63,195 nucleotides of DNA from CAYWKS01 sp964458935. Its GTDB lineage: Bacteria > Planctomycetota > Phycisphaerae > Phycisphaerales > Zrk34. Position 1 is the stretch's first letter. Every line of letters starts with the position of its first letter. The translations under genes and the position numbers were made by a program. A model generated the notes under the pieces. It was given only the letters and a program-made list of their open reading frames with translations. It was not told the DNA's origin and made no database searches. Below, piece after piece: positions 27,921 through 35,918 of this stretch. Where the stretch lies: positions 1-63,195 of the forward strand of contig CAYWKS010000016.1 in assembly GCA_964458935.1 (NCBI GenBank), written 5' to 3'.

Positions 27921-28652
27921 TCATTCCCTGAAACGGTAGCCGACACCGCGGATGGTCTGCACGAGGTCCGCCCAGCGACCGAGTTTCCGCCGCAGTGAGA
28001 CGACCTGCACGTCGACCGAGCGGTCGGTGACGGCGCTCTGGCCGCCGTGGATGGTCTCGATGATCTGCTGGCGGGTGAACACGCGGCCCGGACGATTCGC
28101 CAGCAGCAGCAGCAGCCGGAACTCCGTCGCGGTCAGGTCCAGCTTCGTCTGGTCGAGCATCACTTCATGACGATCGGGATGGATGGTGAGCCGACCGCGG
28201 CGGATGACCGGCTCGTCCTCGGCCTGGCCGTCGAGGTCGGCCTCGGCGATGGCACGGCGCCGCAGAACGGCCCGCACACGCGCCAGCAGCACCCGCGGGC
28301 TGAACGGCTTGGTGATGTAGTCCTCGGCACCCAGTTCCAGGCCTGTCACGATGTCCGCCTCCTCGCCCTTGGCGGTCACCATCACGATCGGCACCTGCGC
28401 GGTCACCGCGTCCCGCTTGAGGCGGCGACACAGCTCCAGCCCGTCCATCTGTGGCAGCATCAGGTCCAGCAGGACCAGCGCGAACTCCTGCGCCTGGACC
28501 TGTTCGAGGGCCTGTTCGCCCGTCTCGGCGATGGTGACGTCAAAGCCCTCGCGTGTGAGGTTGTACTGCAGCAGGTGGCACAGGTCCTGCTCGTCCTCGA
28601 CAATGAGGACACGCGGACGAGGCTCGCTGGCATGGGTCGCATCGTCAGTCAT
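27921..28652 (-). CDS. phoB: PhoB-like OmpR-family response regulator
   Basis: The 243-residue product has a complete receiver domain: acidic pocket VEDE, phospho-accepting D63 in LVLLDLMLPQMDG, Thr in MVTAKGEE and K115 in DYITKPFSP. It is followed by an OmpR/PhoB winged helix (about 150-243) with LTATEFRLLLLLANRPGRVF, then DRSVDVQVVSLRRKLG and ending RGVGYRF. It presumably activates genes on phosphorylation by the neighbouring kinase, which starts 4 bp downstream. The ATG at 28652 removes a basic N-terminal extension that runs into the terminator region. Confidence 0.92.
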   Translation of the reverse strand: MTDDATHASEPRPRVLIVEDEQDLCHLLQYNLTREGFDVTIAETGEQALEQVQAQEFALVLLDLMLPQMDGLELCRRLKRDAVTAQVPIVMVTAKGEEADIVTGLELGAEDYITKPFSPRVLLARVRAVLRRRAIAEADLDGQAEDEPVIRRGRLTIHPDRHEVMLDQTKLDLTATEFRLLLLLANRPGRVFTRQQIIETIHGGQSAVTDRSVDVQVVSLRRKLGRWADLVQTIRGVGYRFRE

Positions 28653-28712
28653 GGCGGGCAGGGGGTCCGTGTGGACGGGTACGCGTTTTCTACACCGACG
28701 CCGCGCAAACAA

Positions 28713-28742
28713 CAAGCCCCGCCGACGGTTCGACGGGGCTTG
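28713..28742 (-). terminator. Rho-independent terminator after tRNA-Ala
   Basis: A 9-bp perfect inverted repeat (CAAGCCCCG / CGGGGCTTG, 12-base loop) lies 10 bp downstream of the tRNA-Ala 3' end on the minus strand. It is followed by TTGTTTG in that direction, a weak U-rich tract. It also insulates the phoB start from tRNA transcription. Confidence 0.75.
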
Positions 28743-28752
28743 GGACGCCAAG

Positions 28753-28825
28753 TGGAGGTGAGGGGATTCGAACCCCTGACCTCTTCCATGCCATGGAAGC
28801 GCTCTCCCAACTGAGCTACACCCCC
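28753..28825 (-). tRNA. tRNA-Ala(GGC)
   Basis: The 73-base cloverleaf is complete: a 7-bp acceptor stem (one G-U pair), D arm GCTC/GAGC, anticodon stem CTTCC/GGAAG with loop ATGGCAT giving anticodon GGC, five-base variable loop, T arm with TTCGAAT, and discriminator A. CCA is not encoded. It reads alanine GCC codons, which are abundant in this genome. Confidence 0.97.
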
Positions 28826-28962
28826 AACGGGGCCGGGCGGTCCACTTGGGCGGTCACCGCAGGCATGATCGATTGTAGCCGATCCCCGGCGGTTGGCAAC
28901 CTTTGACCGGCGCCCGGCGATGCCCGCGGCTTGGATGCCGTTCCGGAATCGCGGATGGCGGC

Positions 28963-29622
28963 TCAGACGCTCACGAACTGCTGGGAGGCGAAGCGGACGA
29001 GTTCGCGGCTGCTTGAAACGTTGAGCTTGAGCTTGATGTTCTCGCGGTGGGCCTCGATGGTCTTGACGCTGCGGTTGAGCACTTTGGCGATGGCCTTGGT
29101 GCTGTAGCCGCGCCCGATCAACTCGAAGACCTCCATCTGGCGATTGGTCAGCTTGCCCAGCGTGTCCGGTTCCTGCGCCTTGTTGTGGGACAGCGCCCAG
29201 AGGAGCTTGTTGGTGACCGCATCGCTGACGTAGATCTGACCCTCCAGCAACCGCTGCGTCGCGGTGATGATCGTCTCGGCCGACGCATCGCTCATCACGT
29301 ACCCGTTGGCGCCGGCCCGCAGGGCCCGATTGGCAAAGACGTGCTCGTCGTAGGTCGCAATGACAAGGATCGGCACGTGGTCGTTGACCTCGCGAAGCCG
29401 ACGGATCAGTTCCAGCCCGACAACGCGGCGAAACCACAAGCCGGCGATGACCAGGTCCGGTCGGATCTCCTTGAGGCGCTGCGTCGCCTGCTGCAGGTCC
29501 ATGGCGACATCGCCAACTTGGAGGTTGGGTTGGGATTCGATTAAGGCGCGAATGCCCGCATGAAAGACGGGCTGACCGTCAACGATAAGGACGCGCGCGA
29601 TAGTTTTGCATGAACCGCTCAT
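28963..29622 (-). CDS. LuxR/NarL-family regulator with phosphorylation-incompetent receiver
   Basis: The 219-residue product has an N-terminal receiver fold (about 9-130) and a LuxR-type helix-turn-helix (about 155-212: LTNRQMEVFELIGRGYS, then VKTIEAHRENIKLKL). The receiver active site is dismantled. The phospho-accepting Asp is G61 (LVIAGLWF), the second pocket acid is G16 (IVDGQP), the conserved Lys is S111 (GYVMSDAS), and the Ser/Thr position appears to be A89. It therefore probably acts without phosphorylation, as an orphan. The ATG at 29622 gives the normal receiver start. It is divergent from the chaperone-usher-like locus and is the likely regulator of that locus (inference from position). 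Confidence 0.88.
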   Translation of the reverse strand: MSGSCKTIARVLIVDGQPVFHAGIRALIESQPNLQVGDVAMDLQQATQRLKEIRPDLVIAGLWFRRVVGLELIRRLREVNDHVPILVIATYDEHVFANRALRAGANGYVMSDASAETIITATQRLLEGQIYVSDAVTNKLLWALSHNKAQEPDTLGKLTNRQMEVFELIGRGYSTKAIAKVLNRSVKTIEAHRENIKLKLNVSSSRELVRFASQQFVSV

Positions 29623-29812
29623 GTTCGCCACCACCTGACCTGAAGCTATCCGATGCCCATGCCCCATGGTGGCGGGCAAGTTGGGCAATATGCCCGCCAC
29701 GTTCCCATGACTCCCGACGACCCTACGAATATACCGGAACTTAGGGCCGATCGCCATTTACATTTTCGTAATATGCGATTTGTCGTTTGTACCGCGATGC
29801 ACTGACAGCTAT

Positions 29813-29840
29813 CCCCTTAGACCCTAGGGAAGTCCTAGGC
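29813..29840. promoter_or_regulatory. Palindromic CCTAGG-type operator candidate
   Basis: Two palindromes, CCCTAGGG (29822-29829) and CCTAGG (29834-29839), have centres 11 bp apart, one helical turn. They are preceded by a partial copy, CCTTAG (29815-29820). The site is in the divergent region between the LuxR-type regulator and the chaperone-usher-like genes, about 45 bp upstream of a CATAAT candidate -10. Spacing and symmetry suggest a dimeric regulator binding as two dimers. No experiment or comparison supports this yet. Confidence 0.45.
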
Positions 29841-29884
29841 AGTTACCACGATTCATCTACACGCGGCCGGTCGATTTCTTACTG

Positions 29885-30178
29885 CATAATCAGGCGGGCA
29901 TCTGATGCCTGTGTGCGCGTCGGATGGTAGCGTGTACCTACAGACGGAAGGCTGCGTGGGGCAGGCTTCCTACTTCGTTTCGGCCGCAGTGAAGTGGGTT
30001 TCACTGTTGGGGTCGCCGGAAATCTCGCCAACCATGAATCATGGAGTTATGGAGGTGCAGGAGCCGTGGGCAATGATATCAGTCGCGCGGCACCGCCTTG
30101 GTCAGACTGGTACTCAGCGAATGCATCGGTGGATTGGCACGGACACCAATTAAAGATTGCTACCGAAAGGAGCACAAG
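29885..30178 (+). promoter_or_regulatory. Candidate promoter and long 5' leader of the chaperone-usher-like locus
   Basis: CATAAT at 29885-29890 is a plausible -10 element without a recognisable -35, consistent with an activator-dependent promoter. From there to the first start codon is about 280 bases with no supported gene. The leader holds several short inverted repeats and ends in the strong ribosome binding site AAAGGAG at 30166-30172. I compared it by eye with c-di-GMP, cobalamin and SAM riboswitch cores and saw no match. Short frames within it (29905-30153 and 29994-30182) lack convincing ribosome binding sites. Confidence 0.35.
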
Positions 30179-30775
30179 ATGAAGAGCATGATGATCGCAG
30201 TTCTGGTTGCGGCTGGCCTGTTCATGGGCGCCGTCGCTCAGGACGCTAAGGCGGATCCCAAGGCCGACGCGACTGCTAAGGTTACCGTTCAGGTCGTCCC
30301 CAACGTCGCCCTGAACGTCGTGAGCGTTCCGACCGCTTCGGCCCTGCAGACCGGCAAGTTCAAGCTCAGCGCGCTGTTCAAGTGCGAGTCCAACTCGCAG
30401 ACCGTCACCTTCAGCGTCTGCGCCACCGACCTGTACAAGGAAGGCAATCCTTCCTCGAGCTGGTTCATTCCCAAGACCGGCGAGGTTCAGCTGAACAACC
30501 TCACCGGCGGCACCCCCGAAGGCGACGCTGACAACCAGCTCAGCCTGACCAACGACGCCAACGACCTGCTCATCGAGGACAAGCTCCTGCCCGCGATGGA
30601 GACCGAAACCGTCGAGTACGGCAGCGGCACCCTCGGCGTCTTCGACGACACCATGGAAGTCTGCGTCTGGTACGAGAACATCGATAACAAGCTTCCCATC
30701 GGTGAGTACCAGGGCGGCATCCAGCTCAAGGCCTGCGTTGGCCCTGAGGACAACATCGAGTTCCCCGAATCCTAA
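30179..30775 (+). CDS. Small secreted four-cysteine protein, putative fibre subunit
   Basis: The 198-residue product has a clear signal peptide (cleavage likely after GAVA, residue 20). The mature protein looks all-beta, starting AKVTVQVVPNVALNVVSV as a long strand. It has four cysteines (C69, C81, C162, C186) that could form two disulfides, and an acidic Asn/Asp-rich middle. It is rich in preferred codons and has the best ribosome binding site in the region (AAAGGAG, 6 bases before ATG), both signs of high expression. Being first in a unit with an Ig-like protein, a PapD-like chaperone and an usher, it is most simply the secreted subunit. I do not recognise the sequence as a known pilin family. 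Confidence 0.6.
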   Translation: MKSMMIAVLVAAGLFMGAVAQDAKADPKADATAKVTVQVVPNVALNVVSVPTASALQTGKFKLSALFKCESNSQTVTFSVCATDLYKEGNPSSSWFIPKTGEVQLNNLTGGTPEGDADNQLSLTNDANDLLIEDKLLPAMETETVEYGSGTLGVFDDTMEVCVWYENIDNKLPIGEYQGGIQLKACVGPEDNIEFPES

Positions 30776-30801
30776 ACGCTTCTAGTTCCTGAGGGTTCGG
30801 C

Positions 30802-31806
30802 TTGTCCGTGCCGTGCCCGCACTCACCCGTTCGTGCCAATCCACACATGCATTCGCCGCCGAACATGCACACCAGCATCTCGCGACCGCAGGAGTACCTC
30901 ACCCCTGCGGTCGCGATGCTGGTCGTGATCGGCTTTGCCGCCGTGTACCCCGCCCGGGCCGCTAAGAAGGACCGCGATCTCTACATCACCCCCAAGAGCT
31001 CGCACGTCCGTCTCGCCGCCGGCCAGGGCCGATTCAAACTCACCGTCACCAACAACGACCGCAAGACGCGGCGCGTCCGCGTGCGATCGCCGCACGTGGC
31101 GCGGCTGGACGGTTTCGAAGGTGGCTATCGCGATCTGAAGGACCACCAGTCGCTTCAGATCCGCGTTGATCGACTCGACTTCGACCTCGAGCCCGGCCAG
31201 TCGCAGAAGCTGAACATTCACCTGCAACAGCGCGGCGCGCTGCTGGCCGGTCGCTACAAGCTCCTGTTCGAGTTTGAGGATCAGGCCGATTCCAAGCTCC
31301 TGCAGTTCGCCACGGTGTTCCTTGACGTGCAGCCCCGCATCGTTGTCGGCGCCGCCAACGTGCGTGCCCGCGACGTCACCGGGACGCAGCGCTACGCCCG
31401 TGCGACGATCAGCTTCCCCGTGGCCAGCAACGTCCGCCGTTTGCGGGTCGCCCTGGTCGCCGGCGACCTGTTCGCCCGCAAGCGGCTGCCGACCGAGTCC
31501 GTGCTTCAACTGGACGACAACCAGCGAATCGGCATCCGCGCCCGCCACGCCCGCGTGGTCGGCGGCGGCGATTTCGCCATGCTCGGCAAGGCCCTCGACG
31601 ACCGGGCTCACCCGCTGATGGGCACCGCCATGCAGTCCACCTGGGTCGAGTTGGAGGCGTCGCCCGGCGCCCCGCTCGAGGACGAGGTCTACTTTGAGCT
31701 GCGATGGGTCAAGCCGCATCGACTCCTGCCCGCCGGTCGCTATGATGGCGAAGTCCAGTTGCTCGTTTCGCCGGTCGAGTCCAACAGCATCCTTGACCAT
31801 GAGTGA
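30802..31806 (+). CDS. Secreted Ig-like beta-sandwich protein of chaperone-usher-like locus
   Basis: The 334-residue product has an N-terminal hydrophobic signal (LTPAVAMLVVIGFAAVYPA). Two beta-rich parts follow. The first begins LYITPKSSHVRLAAGQGRF and reads like an immunoglobulin-type domain (LTVTNNDRKTRRVRVRS, then LEPGQSQKLNIHL, then LAGRYKLLFEF). The second runs from about 170 to the end (LPAGRYDGEVQLLVSP). It could be a second chaperone, an adaptor or a tip protein. The start is uncertain: TTG at 30802 has GAGGG six bases upstream, while ATGs at 30847 and 30865 lack a clear site. It lies 26 bp after the subunit gene and 12 bp before the chaperone gene. Confidence 0.65.
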   Translation: MSVPCPHSPVRANPHMHSPPNMHTSISRPQEYLTPAVAMLVVIGFAAVYPARAAKKDRDLYITPKSSHVRLAAGQGRFKLTVTNNDRKTRRVRVRSPHVARLDGFEGGYRDLKDHQSLQIRVDRLDFDLEPGQSQKLNIHLQQRGALLAGRYKLLFEFEDQADSKLLQFATVFLDVQPRIVVGAANVRARDVTGTQRYARATISFPVASNVRRLRVALVAGDLFARKRLPTESVLQLDDNQRIGIRARHARVVGGGDFAMLGKALDDRAHPLMGTAMQSTWVELEASPGAPLEDEVYFELRWVKPHRLLPAGRYDGEVQLLVSPVESNSILDHE

Positions 31807-31818
31807 GGAAACGCCGTC

Positions 31819-32769
31819 ATGATTAACTTGGGTCGCCGCGCAGCCCTTATGCCGTTGTTCGTGGGTGGCTTGCTGGGCATGATGTTGCAAGCGGCGCCGG
31901 TGCGGGCGCAGCTCGCGATCCAACCCGCCTACGTGGTGGCCGACCTGGAGCGGGGCCGGCCGTCCGGCAAATTCATGATCACCAACGCCTCGGACGAAGA
32001 GCAGCGCTATCGCATCCAGGCCGACTTCTTCAACTACTCGCCCACGGGGCAGTTGATCAGCCCCCCGCGGAATCACCCCAAGTCGATGGCGGACTGGATC
32101 CGCTTCAATCCCAAGGAATTCGTGGTGCCGCCGAAGTCCACGCAGGCGATCCGCTACGTGATCCTGCCGCGCGGGTCGCTGCGGGCCGGCGAGTACTGGG
32201 CCGCCATGAGCCTGGACCACCTGTCCGTACGCCGGACCGCCATTGAGGGTCAGGAGGACCGCACGCTCAGCATCGCCGTGACCACCTCGCTGCTGATCCC
32301 CATGTTCGGCACCTACGGCGACGTGGAGTATGCCGGGCGGCTGGTCGATGTCGCCCTGATTTCGACCCAGCGGGGCCCGGCCATCCGGGCAACGGTCGAG
32401 AACACCGGAACCGGCCGACTCTATCTCAAGGGCAGGTATCGTCTGCTGGATGACTCGGGCGAGGAGATCGCCAAGGGCGAGATCGGCAGCAGCTACGTGA
32501 TGGCCGGCGCGCTGCGTCATTTCGTGCGCATCATCGAGCCCGACCTGCCCGACGGCACTTACACCGCCGAGGTGATGTACGGCATGCACAGCCACAGCGA
32601 CAGGCTCGAGATGACCAAGACGCTCGAATGGGCCGCACCACCCGAGACCGAAGCCGATGACGAAGGGTCCGACGGTGACGGTGTCGCGTCGGCCGACGCC
32701 GCCACCTCCGAGGCCGGCGAGGGTGAGGATGGTGATGATGAGCCGGGAGCCCGTTCGATTCAGGACTGA
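31819..32769 (+). CDS. PapD-like periplasmic chaperone
   Basis: The 316-residue product has a signal peptide (about 1-30, ending VRA). Its first beta-sandwich domain has the fimbrial-chaperone pattern: GKFMITNASDEEQRYRIQ, then MADWIRFNPKEFVVPPKSTQ followed by AIRYVILPRG, then RAGEYWAAMSL. In PapD-like proteins this region supplies the donor strand and binding groove. A second sandwich runs from about 165 (IRATVENTGTGRLYLKG). The C-terminal 45 residues are a highly acidic, low-complexity tail not seen in classical chaperones. The ATG at 31819 has GAGGAA upstream. The 3' end overlaps the usher gene by 35 bp. Confidence 0.75.
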   Translation: MINLGRRAALMPLFVGGLLGMMLQAAPVRAQLAIQPAYVVADLERGRPSGKFMITNASDEEQRYRIQADFFNYSPTGQLISPPRNHPKSMADWIRFNPKEFVVPPKSTQAIRYVILPRGSLRAGEYWAAMSLDHLSVRRTAIEGQEDRTLSIAVTTSLLIPMFGTYGDVEYAGRLVDVALISTQRGPAIRATVENTGTGRLYLKGRYRLLDDSGEEIAKGEIGSSYVMAGALRHFVRIIEPDLPDGTYTAEVMYGMHSHSDRLEMTKTLEWAAPPETEADDEGSDGDGVASADAATSEAGEGEDGDDEPGARSIQD

Positions 32770-35700
32770 CTGTCGAAAGGCGCCGCGCCGCTTCGCATCG
32801 GCGATCTGCGGGATCGTCGTCGCCCTGGTCGCGTGCGCCGCGCCCGCGCAAGACGATCCGAACGGCGCCGCACCGCCCGCCGACCCGGCCAACGCCGGCG
32901 ACGCCCAGACAGCCCAGGCCCTGGCCGACGAGGCCTACACCGAGGTGGTCGTCCTCTCGATCAACGGCGTCAATCCATGGCAGCGACTGGTCGTCGAGGA
33001 CCTCGACGTGCTCACGCTGGCCGACGGCCGCCGACTGTTGCCGCTGCATCGACTGCTCAAGCTGCTCGAGGGCGAGAGCAACCTAACCGAGACGAGCCTG
33101 GCCTTCCAGTTCGAGCGGGGTCCGGCGACCCGCCTCGATCTGCAGACCGGCCAGGTCGCGTGGGACAGCAGCACCGACGACGTGCTGGTCATCGACCGGG
33201 TATCCGAGATCACCGGCGAGCGGGAGGTCTACGTGCCCCCGGACGTGGTCAGCCGCGCCGCCCGACTCGACTTCCAGTGGGATCGCCAGGAGTACGGCTT
33301 CCGCGTGGATACCGAGCGGTCGCTGGCGATCTGGAAGCGCAGCGAGCTGCCTTCACTGCTGGGCATTGACACCCAGCTCGTTCCCACCGAGCTGTCGTCC
33401 ATGCACGGCGCAGCGGTCCCGCCGCCGTTCTCCCTCGACTATGTCGAGTGGCAACTGCAGTTCGGCGGCGACATCGTCCGGCCCGGCGATCAGACCAAAA
33501 CCGGCAGCCTGCGGTCCCTGGAGCAGACCTTCTGGGGCCGGCTGTACAACGGCGGCTACAAGGTGCGGCTCGCCCAGCCCAACGTCAGCTTCGACGGCGA
33601 GGGCATCCGCGTCGACGACCCCGAGGCCGATCCCGTCCAGATCGCCTTTGCGGACTGGAAGACGCGCTGGCCCGGCGGCGAGCTCACCCTCGGCGACACG
33701 CAGATCGGCCTGCAGAGCCTCGTCTTCCCCTTCGCCGATTACACCGGCGTGCGGATCGAGGAGGCCGTCGACGCCGATGGCAATCCCCTGCGCTCCCGCG
33801 GCGGGCCTCAGCGGTTCGACGGCGTCGCTCGCGTGGGCTCGACCGTCGAGCTGATCGTCAACGGGCAGGTCGTCGAGACCGACGAGGTGCTGGCCGACAA
33901 CCCCGATGCCCCGCCGGATTTCGGGCTGTGGGAGTTCGAGGACGTGCGGCTGCCCGGCGGGGCCCGCAACGACGTCCGCATCCGCGTGACCGAGCCCGAC
34001 GGCACCGTCCGCCAGATCGACCGCAGCATCATCGGCCAGCCCGGCATGCTGCCGCGGGGCGCGGTGAGCTATGAAGCCGGTGTGGGCACACGCCGAACCA
34101 CCCAGATGCTCGACGCCGGTGGGGCGCTGCTCGGTGGGCAGTTGATGTACGGCCTGACCGATCGCTTCACCCTCGGGTTGGCCATGGCCTACCAGGACAC
34201 CTATCACCAGTTCCTCAGCCCCAACACCAGCCGGGCGCAGAGCAGCCTGCACCTGGGCGCCCAGGCGCTGTGGCTGCCGGTCGACAGCCTCACGGTGACC
34301 GCCGAGGCCGGCTGGGTCGACGGCGAGGACCCCGATGGATCGGGCCGCAACGACGTCGCCGGCACCCTCCGCGCCGACTGGCGCGTGGCCGAGCAGACCG
34401 CCTTCACCGGGGCGTTGCTGTACTACGGCCCGGACTACTTCAATGGGCAATCCATCAACCCCAGCGACCGGATGGGTTACTGGATCGGCGGGTTCTCGCG
34501 TCTGCATCGACGCCTCAGCGCCAGCTTCACGCTGGGCACGGTCCGCGACAACGTGGAGTTCGCCGAGGCGTCGACCGAGGTGACTCGATTCCAGCACGCG
34601 CGGGTGGTGGCCCAGGCGCTCCGCAACGCCTCGATCGCCTACAGCGTCGATCGCATCGATCCCCGCGGCGAGGACGCGGCGCTGATCCATTCCCTGGAGT
34701 TCGACGCCACGCCGCTGCCGAACCTCGTGCTCAGCGGCACCATCTCCCGCGGGGACGAACAGGCCCTGGCCGACCCCAACGACGTGTTCACCGGGCTGGC
34801 GATCCCCGGACTCGACCTCGGGCAAACGGAATTGACCGAGGTCAATGCCCGCTACAGCCTGGCCTCCAACCACAGCGTCGGAGCCCGCTACTTCCTCACC
34901 GACACCACCGAGCAGGTCACGCTGCTGCACGATCTGCGGACCTTCGCCAAGCCCTACCTTGTGCTGCACACCGAGATCGGCGCCGACGTGGACACCGACG
35001 ACGTGTTCTTCGCCCAGCGGACGGACCTGCTGCTGGATGAGCAGGGCGACTGGCGGTTGAGCCTCGATGCCCGCTACGACAACGACGCCTGGTCGGTCGG
35101 CCTGTCGGTGACGATCCGCGACCAGCTCGTCGTGCACGGCGGCGGGCTCACCCGCCCGGCCGACCTGCCGGAGGAGGGCGAGCTGTACACGGGCCTGATC
35201 CAGCCGGACCTGGGCGGCGGGGTATACGGCCGGGTGTTCATCGACGCCGACGCCGACGGCCTGCTCGATCCCGGCGAGCCGGGCTTCCACGGCGTGCGGG
35301 TGAACATCGGCCAGTTCGAGCACGCCACGACCGACAAGGCGGGGTTCTACGTGCTGCCCCAGTTGCAGGACGCCCAGCAGGTGAACGTCTGGCTGGTGCT
35401 GGACACGATCCCGGCGATCTACTCGCCCACGCACGGCAAGCAGGTCGCGGAAGTGACCTCGCGGTCGATGACCCGCGTGGACCTGGGCATCTCGCCCAGC
35501 CACAGCGTCTCGGGTCGGATCATCTACGTCGTGGACGAGCAGGGCGGGATCACGGGGCTGGGCCGCGCCCGCCTGCAACTGGTGCGGGCGGCGGCGGATG
35601 CGGACGAGGACCGGGTCGAGGCCGAATCGATCACCGCGTCGGACGGCAGCTATTACTTCGGGGACCTTCGCCCGGGCGACTACGAGATCCGCGTGGACCC

Positions 35701-35905
35701 GGCGACGCTGCCGCCGGAGGTGACGGTGCCGGCGTCCGGGCGGGTGGTTCGGATCGCCCCGAGCATCGAGCTTCAGGAGGTGGCCGTCGAGCCGCTGGTC
35801 GCCGAGGGCGTGCCGCTGCCCGAGCGTCCGTCGGAACCGGTCGAGTCGCCGACCCGGCCGACGCCGCGGGTGTTGGACCCGACGGGCCAGGCGACGGACG
35901 AGTAG
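32735..35905 (+). CDS. Usher-like outer-membrane protein with C-terminal beta-sandwich extensions
   Basis: Ushers are outer-membrane barrels that receive chaperone-subunit complexes and assemble fibres. The 1056-residue product has a signal peptide and then a soluble N-terminal region (about 50-240) in place of the usual usher N domain. A segment typical of ushers follows: LWEFEDVRLPGGARNDVRI, VTEPDGTVRQIDRS, IIGQPGMLPRGAVSYEAGVG and LMYGLTDRFTLGL, then a long run of alternating barrel strands to about 820. Two extra domains follow. GRVFIDADADGLLDPGEPGF (from about 830) is SdrD-B-like, and SVSGRIIYVVDEQ and SYYFGDLRPGDYEI resemble carboxypeptidase-regulatory-like folds. The start among clustered ATGs (32729, 32735, 32738) was set by GAGG spacing. 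The overlap with the chaperone gene implies coupling. Confidence 0.75.
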   Translation: MMSREPVRFRTDCRKAPRRFASAICGIVVALVACAAPAQDDPNGAAPPADPANAGDAQTAQALADEAYTEVVVLSINGVNPWQRLVVEDLDVLTLADGRRLLPLHRLLKLLEGESNLTETSLAFQFERGPATRLDLQTGQVAWDSSTDDVLVIDRVSEITGEREVYVPPDVVSRAARLDFQWDRQEYGFRVDTERSLAIWKRSELPSLLGIDTQLVPTELSSMHGAAVPPPFSLDYVEWQLQFGGDIVRPGDQTKTGSLRSLEQTFWGRLYNGGYKVRLAQPNVSFDGEGIRVDDPEADPVQIAFADWKTRWPGGELTLGDTQIGLQSLVFPFADYTGVRIEEAVDADGNPLRSRGGPQRFDGVARVGSTVELIVNGQVVETDEVLADNPDAPPDFGLWEFEDVRLPGGARNDVRIRVTEPDGTVRQIDRSIIGQPGMLPRGAVSYEAGVGTRRTTQMLDAGGALLGGQLMYGLTDRFTLGLAMAYQDTYHQFLSPNTSRAQSSLHLGAQALWLPVDSLTVTAEAGWVDGEDPDGSGRNDVAGTLRADWRVAEQTAFTGALLYYGPDYFNGQSINPSDRMGYWIGGFSRLHRRLSASFTLGTVRDNVEFAEASTEVTRFQHARVVAQALRNASIAYSVDRIDPRGEDAALIHSLEFDATPLPNLVLSGTISRGDEQALADPNDVFTGLAIPGLDLGQTELTEVNARYSLASNHSVGARYFLTDTTEQVTLLHDLRTFAKPYLVLHTEIGADVDTDDVFFAQRTDLLLDEQGDWRLSLDARYDNDAWSVGLSVTIRDQLVVHGGGLTRPADLPEEGELYTGLIQPDLGGGVYGRVFIDADADGLLDPGEPGFHGVRVNIGQFEHATTDKAGFYVLPQLQDAQQVNVWLVLDTIPAIYSPTHGKQVAEVTSRSMTRVDLGISPSHSVSGRIIYVVDEQGGITGLGRARLQLVRAAADADEDRVEAESITASDGSYYFGDLRPGDYEIRVDPATLPPEVTVPASGRVVRIAPSIELQEVAVEPLVAEGVPLPERPSEPVESPTRPTPRVLDPTGQATDE

Positions 35906-35918
35906 CCGCCGGCCCGTT

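Noticed and set aside
29891..30178. c-di-GMP (GEMM) riboswitch
   Set aside because: The conserved core around GGACGCAAAGCC was not found anywhere in the leader.
29905..30182. Short frames in the leader, including one reading WSYGGAGAVGND
   Set aside because: They have no ribosome binding site and overlap the strong start region of the subunit gene; kept only as part of the leader.
30823..35578. Minus-strand frames of 689 and 741 residues
   Set aside because: They are antisense to the chaperone-usher-like genes, which carry signal peptides, ribosome binding sites and family motifs.
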